A stretch of DNA of 20,075 nt, taken from the NCBI GenBank assembly GCA_041500225.1, contig JBGQLV010000054.1, forward strand, positions 1 through 20,075, in the 5' to 3' direction. The position numbers and the translations under genes are program-made. Source of the stretch: 0-14-3-00-41-53 sp041500225. GTDB lineage: Bacteria > Nitrospirota > Thermodesulfovibrionia > Thermodesulfovibrionales > SM23-35. Every line of letters begins with the position of its first letter. The first letter of the stretch is position 1. The notes below the pieces were generated by a model. That model saw only the letters and a list, made by a program, of their open reading frames with translations. It made no database searches and was not told the origin of the DNA. Below, in pieces: positions 7,672-13,871 of this stretch.

Positions 7672-9111
7672 TTAATATGCCCCTTCCATCTTTACAACCA
7701 CCCTTATTGTCCTGAATAGTATTACTATATCAAGCCACAGAGACCAGTTCATGACATACCATGAATCAAGTTTTATCCTGTATCCATAATCACTATTGCT
7801 TCTTCCGGAAACCTGCCATAGGCCTGTAATACCAGGCTTTGCACTACAGATTACATGAAGATTTTCACTTATCTTATCCTTTTCCCTGAGCAGGTAAGGT
7901 CTTGGACCGACAAGGCTCATCTCTCCCTTGATAACATTGAACAGTTGGGGAAATTCGTCGAGTGATGTCTTTCTTAAAAAACGACCAATTTTTGTGATCC
8001 TTGGATCTTCTTTTAGTTTCCATGTTTTTAACCATTCGCTACGGAGTATTGCACTACTTTCTAACATCTCTTTCAGTTTTTCTTCAGCATCCTTCTGCAT
8101 TGTTCTGAACTTATAACATCTGAAGGTTTCCCCATTCTTGCCAATCCTCTCATGGGCGTAAATAGCTGCCCCGCGGGTCTCTAATTTTATGACTATTGCT
8201 ATGATTCCTATGAGAGGCAGTAGCACGGGTAACGAGATCATTGAGACTGCAACGTCAAAAAACCTCTTTACGAATCTGCTTGTAAAAGATTTTAAATTAT
8301 TCCTGATGCTTATCAGAAATATCTCCTCATAAAAAAGATGGAAAAGCTCAGTATTTAAAAGTGCAATGCCCTTCAGGTCAGGAATAACCATGGTGTTGAT
8401 AGCTTGACTTTGAACACTGGCTGTCAAGGCTGACAATTTATCGGAGGAAAGGGAAGGCATTGCAATAATTATTGTGTTTATACCCAGTTCTTTTACAAAC
8501 TTAGGAAAATATTTGACACTGCCAAATACCTTTTTCCCATTGACTATCTTTCCCTTTTTTTGTTCATCGTCATCCAAAAATCCTATGCCATCATATCCCA
8601 TATGTTTTTCTCTCTGGAGGCCCTTCATTACCAGTCTTCCTGCATTTCCTGCTCCGAGTATCAACACCCTTTCTCTCCATAATTTCATGGAATAAAGAAT
8701 TTTCTTACCCCAGAAACGGAAGATAGGGAAGACGAACATGGATGAGATCCACATACCTAATAACACAAGCCGCGATACCTTATCACTCATCTTTCCCAGT
8801 GTAACAATGGCCATCACCGTGATAATAGCGAGTGAAATGGATTTTAATAAATATCTCGTTTCGTCCCAGAAGGGAAGATTTTTTTCATACAGGCCTTCAT
8901 AAAAAATGAAAAATGTAAAAATAACCGGTATCCACCAAAACGATATGAAATGAGTATATGAAAAAACAGGAAGATGTGGGGCGAGTGTGGTTAGAGCTTC
9001 AGATCTTAATGCCCAGGCTATGAGGAGTGAGGTATAAAATGCAAAAAGGTCAATGATGATAAGGCAGAAGACCTGAAGTATCCTTTTTGTAAACCTTGTT
9101 ATCTTTATCAT
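7672..9111 (-). CDS. WbaP-type polyprenyl-phosphate sugar-1-phosphate transferase
   Basis: The protein has 479 residues. Four hydrophobic segments (about 10-34, 56-72, 88-106, 114-132) are followed by a Rossmann-like domain with LGAGNAG (about 152-158). The C-terminal bacterial sugar transferase domain (about 278-479) comes last. The catalytic Asp-Glu pair is in KTSLDEFPQL (D385, E386), followed by GEMSLVGPRPY. This is the large polytopic class that moves a sugar-1-phosphate from a UDP-sugar to undecaprenyl phosphate, the first step of exopolysaccharide or O-antigen repeat assembly at the inner membrane. All active-site segments look intact. Its ATG overlaps the upstream glycosyltransferase stop by four bases. 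The sugar specificity (galactose or glucose are the usual ones) cannot be read from the sequence. Confidence 0.92.
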   Translation of the reverse strand: MIKITRFTKRILQVFCLIIIDLFAFYTSLLIAWALRSEALTTLAPHLPVFSYTHFISFWWIPVIFTFFIFYEGLYEKNLPFWDETRYLLKSISLAIITVMAIVTLGKMSDKVSRLVLLGMWISSMFVFPIFRFWGKKILYSMKLWRERVLILGAGNAGRLVMKGLQREKHMGYDGIGFLDDDEQKKGKIVNGKKVFGSVKYFPKFVKELGINTIIIAMPSLSSDKLSALTASVQSQAINTMVIPDLKGIALLNTELFHLFYEEIFLISIRNNLKSFTSRFVKRFFDVAVSMISLPVLLPLIGIIAIVIKLETRGAAIYAHERIGKNGETFRCYKFRTMQKDAEEKLKEMLESSAILRSEWLKTWKLKEDPRITKIGRFLRKTSLDEFPQLFNVIKGEMSLVGPRPYLLREKDKISENLHVICSAKPGITGLWQVSGRSNSDYGYRIKLDSWYVMNWSLWLDIVILFRTIRVVVKMEGAY

Positions 9112-9965
9112 CCTGTAATTAATCCAATCCTGTATCCCACATATTTTGTCATAGACTCCAGAAAAATGTATGGTATCCAGAAATATTTGTGTCTTTTAAG
9201 AACAAAACTTATCTGTCCTTTAATAAAGCTTATCCCCTCTCCTTCTGCCCGAACATATTTTAGAATCCAGCTATTATTCCTTAGGGATGATCCGATATTA
9301 TAATAGCGCCTGAATTGCTGTAAAAGCGAATAGTTATGGGAATGGATAACCTTTGCATCAGGTACGTATGTCACCTTATAACCATTTAAGATCAATTTTG
9401 CAGCCATCAGCATGTCTTCATTTGCCCTGATGCCATTAGGGAACATCCCAGCCTTTAAAAACAGTTCTTTTTTAATAGCTGAGCAAACATTGCTGAAGCG
9501 AAATGTCTTTATGCCATATTGTTTTATGTCCTCTATCCCTTTGATTGACCCTGACCCTGTATCAGGGTAACTGAACTCTCTTGCAAATATCTCTAAGGGT
9601 GATGCACCAGGCATGGGTATGTGTCTCCCATACGTTGCTGCAATATCAGACATCTTTAATGGAGCGGTTAACTTGCGTAGGAGTTTGTTATCCTGGGGTA
9701 AAGCGTCCTGCGTCATGAAAACAAGGATGTCACCTTGTGCTTCCATTGCTGCCATATTTCTTGTTTTACCATGGTTGAAGGTGTGTCTTGGAATTACTAT
9801 TGTCTTTGCACCAAATCCTTTTGCAATATCCACAGTATTATCAATTGATGAAGAGTCTATTATTATTACCTCTAAGAATTTAATGTCCTGTGCCTGAAGC
9901 ATAGAAAAAAGCTTTTCCATATATGCACCGGCGTTTAGTGTAGGTATAATGATAGAAACTCTCAT
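9108..9965 (-). CDS. Family 2 glycosyltransferase, rhamnosyltransferase-like
   Basis: The protein has 285 residues with a GT-A fold. The N-terminus is MRVSIIIPTLNAG, with the nucleotide-binding Asp in IIIDSSS (D37). HTFNHGKTRN (61-70) and the TQDALP metal-site motif (D87) match the pattern of bacterial rhamnosyltransferases such as RfbN. ANEDMLMA (E183-D184) is the likely acceptor/catalytic acidic pair. It presumably adds a sugar to the lipid-linked acceptor made by the neighbouring phosphoglycosyl transferase, with which it shares a four-base overlap. No good Shine-Dalgarno site is seen upstream of the ATG at 9965. It is the first gene of the minus-strand unit, and its promoter would lie in the repeat-rich divergent region. 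The rhamnose donor is inference from the motif only. Confidence 0.88.
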   Translation of the reverse strand: MRVSIIIPTLNAGAYMEKLFSMLQAQDIKFLEVIIIDSSSIDNTVDIAKGFGAKTIVIPRHTFNHGKTRNMAAMEAQGDILVFMTQDALPQDNKLLRKLTAPLKMSDIAATYGRHIPMPGASPLEIFAREFSYPDTGSGSIKGIEDIKQYGIKTFRFSNVCSAIKKELFLKAGMFPNGIRANEDMLMAAKLILNGYKVTYVPDAKVIHSHNYSLLQQFRRYYNIGSSLRNNSWILKYVRAEGEGISFIKGQISFVLKRHKYFWIPYIFLESMTKYVGYRIGLITG

Positions 9966-9987
9966 GGAATTTTATTTTATCACAGGA

Positions 9988-10120
9988 GAGGGTTTTGCAA
10001 AAGTATCAAATGGGCACCCTCCCCAACCCCTCCCGTCGGGGGAGGGGGTTATTTATCAACCCTCTCCCCTGGCGGGAGAGGGCAAGGGTGAGGGGGATAA
10101 TGGACTTTTGCAAGAGCCTC
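9988..10120. repeat. 133-base MITE-like element with 17-base terminal inverted repeats
   Basis: The left end GAGGGTTTTGCAAAAGT (9988-10004) matches the reverse complement of the right end (10104-10120), GAGGCTCTTGCAAAAGT, with two mismatches. The interior holds GC-rich pairs of the CCCTCCCC / GGGGAGGG type: a stem around GTC at about 10030-10050, and CCCTCTCCC/GGGAGAGGG at about 10061-10082. No reading frame or clear target-site duplication is visible. It lies 22 bases upstream of the glycosyltransferase start, so it may carry or interrupt that gene's promoter. Confidence 0.7.
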
Positions 10121-10138
10121 AGGATTAAAAACAATTAA

Positions 10139-10204
10139 TTATATTCCAACTTCCTGCTTCAGCGCCACTTTAGAATCTGCCCGGAGGTTCTATAGCCCAT
10201 AGAA
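10139..10204 (-). pseudogene. Possible remnant of an IS605/IS1341-type tnpB 3' end
   Basis: Read on the minus strand, 10189-10142 encodes NLRADSKVALKQEVGI, followed by TAA at 10141-10139. It is preceded in frame by FYGL and a TAG. A terminal (V/L)KQE(A/V) segment is a feature I associate with the extreme C-termini of IS605-family TnpB proteins. The codons overlap a perfect TTCTAT/ATAGAA stem (10188-10204). Nothing else of a transposase is present, so this would be a short decayed tail. The match is from memory of the family and is weak. Confidence 0.25.
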
Positions 10205-10225
10205 AGGTATTTTGAACTCGTTATT

Positions 10226-10399
10226 TCCTGTAGTCTTGCTACAGGGTGTCCGATAACCCCCTCCCCCTTGATGGGGGAGGGATAGGGTGGGGGTGGTTAC
10301 AACGTTTTATTTTCACCCTCCCCTTAATCCCCTCCTCGATGAGTCGTAGACCGTCAAGGGAGGGGAGATTTTTGATACCCTGCGGTCTCTGCCGCAGGG
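10226..10399. repeat. Run of GC-rich hairpins in the divergent intergenic region
   Basis: Several perfect stems follow each other. CCTGTAG/CTACAGG lies at 10227-10245. CCCTCCCCC/GGGGGAGGG around TTGAT lies at 10259-10281, within an AACCCCC...GGTGGTT block at 10255-10298. A TCCCCTCC/GGAGGGGA pair lies at about 10328-10366. CCCTGCGG/CCGCAGGG around TCTCTG lies at 10378-10399. The 10255-10298 block is the same family as the repeat inside gspL. The last hairpin, 70 bases before the receiver-like gene, is followed by TTGTTCATT and could act as a terminator or attenuator on the plus strand. Apart from these repeats, the element at 9988-10120 and the tnpB-like tail, I see nothing else in 9966-10468. 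Confidence 0.6.
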
Positions 10400-10429
10400 T
10401 TGTTCATTACTGAATAAGGTGCATATGTT
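10400..10429 (+). promoter_or_regulatory. Weak candidate sigma-70 promoter for the plus-strand unit
   Basis: TTGTTC at 10400-10405 and TATGTT at 10424-10429 are separated by 18 bases. This gives a poor but acceptable -35/-10 pair, about 40 bases upstream of the first ATG of the receiver-like gene. A TATAAA at 10429-10434 is an alternative -10. Both are low-scoring, and AT-rich sequence readily produces such matches. Confidence 0.22.
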
Positions 10430-10468
10430 ATAAAGAGAGGGTCCTGAATAAGCAGGTAAATTGACAGA

Positions 10469-10909
10469 ATGGCTAAAAATAAAGGAAAATATATATATAT
10501 ATATATGATGGTAAAGGTTGCTTTAGTTTCAACTGACAGAGTTTTTTCTGAAAAGGTTAAGAAGATATTCCCAGATAATTTAAGTCTTCCATACGAAAAC
10601 TTCAATGAAGATGGAATTAATGAGGCATTATATGGGGATTCTAACGTAATTTTTATGGACTATAACTATATTCATTGCCTTAGGAAGGTATTACCAAAGG
10701 TAAAAGTTATTATAGCATCTAATGAATATGACCTGAAAAAGGAATACTTATCGGTAAGACTGGGCGTGAAGGGTTTTATCACAAAAGACATAGAGGAGCA
10801 AACTCTTAGAAAGGTTATTGATGTAGTTAATTCTGGTCATGTCTGGATGACCAGGGCAGTTACGACGGTGGTTTTTAAGAGATATTGCAGAATGCTTAAA
10901 AATGAATAG
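10469..10909 (+). CDS. Short divergent receiver-like protein without an output domain
   Basis: The protein has up to 146 residues. From residue 14 it follows the response-regulator receiver pattern: VKVALVST-D (one N-terminal acidic residue, D23), a hydrophobic strand ending in FMDYN (D64, candidate phosphoacceptor), IIAS (S84) and GFITKD (K106). The end, VNSGHVWMTRAV, resembles the linker before the helix-turn-helix of LuxR-type regulators, but the protein stops about 15 residues later with no DNA-binding domain. The Asp-to-Ser spacing (20 residues) is shorter than usual, so the region after the phosphosite is compacted. The ATG at 10469 is listed because it gives the longest frame. Its first codons KYIYIY come from an (AT)9 tract, and the ATGs at 10505 and 10508 fit the domain boundary better. 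It stands first in the polysaccharide unit, 22 bases before the next gene. Confidence 0.7.
   Translation: MAKNKGKYIYIYMMVKVALVSTDRVFSEKVKKIFPDNLSLPYENFNEDGINEALYGDSNVIFMDYNYIHCLRKVLPKVKVIIASNEYDLKKEYLSVRLGVKGFITKDIEEQTLRKVIDVVNSGHVWMTRAVTTVVFKRYCRMLKNE
10489..10506 (+). repeat. (AT)9 dinucleotide tract at the start of the receiver-like gene
   Basis: Nine uninterrupted AT units run directly into an ATG at 10505-10507. An AAAGGA sequence lies just upstream (10481-10486). For translation from 10469, gain or loss of one unit shifts the frame. For translation from 10505 or 10508, it changes the distance from AAAGGA to the start codon. Confidence 0.85.
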
Positions 10910-10931
10910 TTTAATAATCAAAAGGTGATGT

Positions 10932-12683
10932 TTGGGACAGAAAAAGGCAGAAGTTAAAAAGGCCGTAATCCTGGCAGAAGGAGAGGAAAACAGACTACCC
11001 CCGCTTACTAATTATTGTCCAACATTGATGCTTTCTATTATTAACAAATCTCTCATTGAATTCACTATTGATTTTTTAAAGAATAATGGGATAGAGGAAG
11101 TAATGATATTCATGTCAGGAAATGACAAAATTCCTTACGAATTAAGAGAACAAAATACTTCTGATTTAAAAATACATTTCCATATTGGGGATAAACCACG
11201 TGGAACAGCAGGCTATCTAAAGGATGTTGAGAAATTTATCGGGGAAGAAACCTTTATTGTAATTAATGGCAATGTTTTCATAGAAGATATGAACCTGGTT
11301 AAGGCTATTGAGTTTCATCATAGAATGAATGCTGCAGGAGTGATAGGTGTATACAAAGATGATAATGGTAAGATGGTAAGGGAGAGTATTGATATTGCTC
11401 CTGACAATAAAATAAAAAATATCCATATAACATACTCGTCAATAGAGGGATGGGCACCATGGAGGTCTAGTGGTATATATATATTTGATCCCATAGTCTT
11501 TAAATTTATTCCTGAGAGTGGTTATATGGACATAAAGGAACAGCTTATTCCAGCATTGCAAAGAGAATCGTTAAATGTATTTGCCTATGAAATAGAGGGT
11601 TCTTATCAGTGTATGGATAATGTGAATGATTACCTCAGAATTCAGCGGTATATCCTTTTAGAAAGTGATAATAAAAGCATATATTTTGAGAACAAGAAAG
11701 AATTAGCAGAAATGATCTGGGCAGGAGAAGATGTGAAGATATCTCCTAAAGCCTACCTTTTAGGGCCGATTGTTATAGGTGATGGGTGTACTGTTGAAGA
11801 TTGGGCACAGATAATAGGCCCCGCTGTTATTGGTAATGGATGTCACATATCTCAGGGAGTTCTCGTTCGGGAGAGCATATTATGGGATGACGTCTCTTTA
11901 TCAAATGGGTCGAAGATTGAATATTCCATAATAGGCGAAAGATCAAATGTTCCAGATAATTCTTACATCAAAAATATGATTGTATTAAATGGATTGAGGG
12001 TTGGAGATGCTAATCTTATTCCTTCAGTTTATGGTCTAAAAGGTACGGTGAAACTATCTGGTATTATACCGATAACAGGTAATGTATATAAAATATTAAA
12101 GAGGATAATGGATGTGGTTCTTTCTGCCCTTGGAATTCTTTTTCTACTACCTTTATTTTTGCTTATTGCTATAGCAATAAGAATAGACTCTCAAGGGCCT
12201 GTGTTCTATACTCAGAAGAGGTGTGGTATAAGAGGTAAATTGTTTAATATGATAAAGTTCAGGACAATGGTTGCCAATGCAGAAGAACTCCACAAAGACT
12301 TAATTCATCTAAAAGAGTGTGATGGCCCTATGTTTAAAATCTCAAATGATCCACGGGTTACAAGACTTGGAAGAATATTTAGAAAGACGAGCATAGATGA
12401 ACTTCCTCAACTATTCAATGTTCTTAAAGGAGAAATGAGTCTTGTTGGTCCAAGGCCATTGATAATGGATGAGATGAGATTCAGCCCCAGTTGGCGTGAT
12501 ATAAGACTGAAGGTCAAACCGGGTATAACAGGATTATGGCAGATACAGGGAAGGAGTGAGGCATCCTTTCATGACTGGATAAGGTATGATGTACAGTATG
12601 TTAAGAATCAATCTCTCCGGCTGGATATGAAAATATTGTTTAAGACAGTAAAAGTTGTTTTGAGAAAAGTCGGGGCATATTAA
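10932..12683 (+). CDS. Degenerate nucleotidyltransferase/beta-helix fused to a phosphoglycosyl transferase
   Basis: The protein has 583 residues in three parts. Residues about 8-240 have the sugar-nucleotidyltransferase fold (AVILAEGEENRLPPLT, GTAGYLKD at 91-98). Residues about 262-350 are a left-handed beta-helix with hexapeptide-like turns (PIVIGDGCTVED, PAVIGNGCHIS). Residues about 385-583 are a bacterial sugar transferase domain with a membrane-inserted helix (391-417), the catalytic pair D489-E490 in TSIDELPQL, and VGPRP at 505-509. The transferase part looks active and would start lipid-linked glycan synthesis. The nucleotidyltransferase part looks impaired: the usual GxG[ST]RL is GEENRL, the Lys of RPKPML is Thr31, and the metal-binding Asp of NGD is Asn114, although D229 remains. 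The start is TTG at 10932 with AAAGGTG six bases upstream; a nearer ATG is out of frame. Confidence 0.9.
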   Translation: MGQKKAEVKKAVILAEGEENRLPPLTNYCPTLMLSIINKSLIEFTIDFLKNNGIEEVMIFMSGNDKIPYELREQNTSDLKIHFHIGDKPRGTAGYLKDVEKFIGEETFIVINGNVFIEDMNLVKAIEFHHRMNAAGVIGVYKDDNGKMVRESIDIAPDNKIKNIHITYSSIEGWAPWRSSGIYIFDPIVFKFIPESGYMDIKEQLIPALQRESLNVFAYEIEGSYQCMDNVNDYLRIQRYILLESDNKSIYFENKKELAEMIWAGEDVKISPKAYLLGPIVIGDGCTVEDWAQIIGPAVIGNGCHISQGVLVRESILWDDVSLSNGSKIEYSIIGERSNVPDNSYIKNMIVLNGLRVGDANLIPSVYGLKGTVKLSGIIPITGNVYKILKRIMDVVLSALGILFLLPLFLLIAIAIRIDSQGPVFYTQKRCGIRGKLFNMIKFRTMVANAEELHKDLIHLKECDGPMFKISNDPRVTRLGRIFRKTSIDELPQLFNVLKGEMSLVGPRPLIMDEMRFSPSWRDIRLKVKPGITGLWQIQGRSEASFHDWIRYDVQYVKNQSLRLDMKILFKTVKVVLRKVGAY

Positions 12684-12700
12684 TTTATTAGGATATTTCC

Positions 12701-12840
12701 AGTGTGATGTCCCCATAAATAACTTTGCTCAGGTTGTCATTCCTGCGGAAGCAGGAATCCAGTACCATTGCTTCTGGATTCCCGTTTGCACGGGAATGAC
12801 GAAAGAAAATAATGTATAGATCTGTTAGGGACACCACACT
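12701..12840. repeat. Nested repeat: outer inverted repeats around a TGTCATTCC palindromic unit
   Basis: The outer ends are AGTGTGATGTCCC at 12701-12713 and, inverted at 12828-12840, AGTGTGGTGTCCC, with one mismatch over 13 bases. Inside, 12735-12801 is a palindromic unit (TGTCATTCCTGCGG...GGAATCCAG, then CTGGATTCCC...GGGAATGAC) of the same family as 7503-7620. The block starts 18 bases after the phosphoglycosyl transferase stop and has no reading frame. It may act as a terminator-like or processing structure between that gene and the export gene. The rest of the gap to 13033 holds an operator-like palindrome and otherwise nothing recognisable. Confidence 0.75.
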
Positions 12841-12954
12841 AGTTTATAGAAGGGCACATAAATACAGATTTAAAAACTTTTGCTTTTATATTATCAGTAA
12901 CCAGGCTTTTAAAGGGAGCGGAATTTTCATGCACATGTTACATTTACTGTTAAA

Positions 12955-12977
12955 GTTGTCAATTACAGTATGACAAC
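12955..12977 (+). promoter_or_regulatory. Operator-like perfect palindrome upstream of the export gene
   Basis: GTTGTCA at 12955-12961 and TGACAAC at 12971-12977 form a perfect 7-base inverted repeat with a 9-base spacer. It lies about 57 bases before the export-gene ATG. A TATTAT/TATAAA box follows at 12997-13005. The spacing of the half-site centres (16 bases) is somewhat more than one helical turn. This geometry could suit a dimeric regulator, but no regulator gene for it is visible here. Confidence 0.4.
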
Positions 12978-13033
12978 GAATGACGGTAGCTTGTTCTATT
13001 ATAAACTGAGAGCTTAAATAAGGAGAATAAATT

Positions 13034-13810
13034 ATGAAAGTTAAGCTACCATATCTTCCGTATGTAGGTATAGGAGTTATTGTTTGTTTAGTTCTTTTAA
13101 GTGGGTGTGCAACAACAAATACAACATCAAAAACTGCAGGAGAGACAGCGCTTTCTGTATCAGATGAGGTACCTAAAGAAGTAAAGGTTACAGAGTTTAT
13201 CCTCGGCCCTGGTGATAAGATAGAGATAATAGTCTATCGCCAGGATGACCTAAAAAGAACTGTTCAGATAGATACATCTGGCAAGATAACCTATCCATTA
13301 GTTGGGGATATTCAGGCTGGAGGGATGAGCATTTTTCAGTTGAGGGATAGGATTCGAGATGGGCTCTCCAAGTATATAATTAATCCCCAGGTATCAGTTG
13401 GTGTTACGGCAGTCCAGAGTCAAAAGGTCATAGTCCTTGGTGAGGTAAATAATCCTGGCTTATTTACCCTTGATAGTCCTTTAACCGCCCTTGAGGCTAT
13501 ATCCAAGGCAGGAGGTTTTACCCTGGATGCAAAACAAAAGAGTGTTCTACTTATCAGAGGTGGTTTGAAGAATCCTGAATTAATGACCCTCAATATTGAC
13601 AGGGTTTTTAATAAAAACGACATGGCTCAAAATGTATCTCTTCAAAATGGGGATATTATCTATGTGCCTGCTATATTTATCGCTAACGTGAGCAGGTTCT
13701 TTGGGCATCTATCAAAGATAATTTCACCTATTGTCTCAATGGAAGCGGGCTATTTTTTAGGTCAACAGATTGAGGGGGGACAAGGAGCTACGGCCGTCTC
13801 AGCACAGTGA
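13034..13810 (+). CDS. Wza-like outer-membrane polysaccharide export lipoprotein
   Basis: The protein has 258 residues. A lipoprotein signal peptide ends in LLSGC with the acylated Cys at position 25. The polysaccharide export domain (about 54-124, starting FILGPGDKIEIIVYRQ) is followed by one SLBB domain (about 130-210, with VIVLGEVNNPGLF and ALEAISKAGGF). The C-terminal tail (about 217-243) has a hydrophobic/amphipathic stretch that could sit in the outer membrane. It would form the periplasmic and outer-membrane channel through which the polymer leaves, in contact with the Wzc-like protein encoded downstream. It is shorter than E. coli Wza and has fewer SLBB copies, which is common in this family. 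The start has AAGGAG eight bases upstream. Confidence 0.93.
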   Translation: MKVKLPYLPYVGIGVIVCLVLLSGCATTNTTSKTAGETALSVSDEVPKEVKVTEFILGPGDKIEIIVYRQDDLKRTVQIDTSGKITYPLVGDIQAGGMSIFQLRDRIRDGLSKYIINPQVSVGVTAVQSQKVIVLGEVNNPGLFTLDSPLTALEAISKAGGFTLDAKQKSVLLIRGGLKNPELMTLNIDRVFNKNDMAQNVSLQNGDIIYVPAIFIANVSRFFGHLSKIISPIVSMEAGYFLGQQIEGGQGATAVSAQ

Positions 13811-13871
13811 TAAGAAATAATAAAAAAGGTTCAAGGTATATATTATTAGTAAAAAGGGGGCAATTCAAACG

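Noticed and set aside
10021..10370. C-run/G-run blocks considered as intrinsic terminators for the divergent genes
   Set aside because: They lie at the 5' side of both flanking genes, lack a T-run directly after the stems, and match a dispersed repeat also found inside gspL.
10354..10605. 83-codon minus-strand frame across the divergent region
   Set aside because: It overlaps the hairpins, the AT tract and the receiver-like gene, has no ribosome site, and reads through repeats (IYIYIYF). It is not a credible gene.
12950..13010. TTGTCA at 12956 considered as a -35 box
   Set aside because: With 16-18 bases of spacing there is no acceptable -10 box; the sequence is better explained as one arm of the palindrome.
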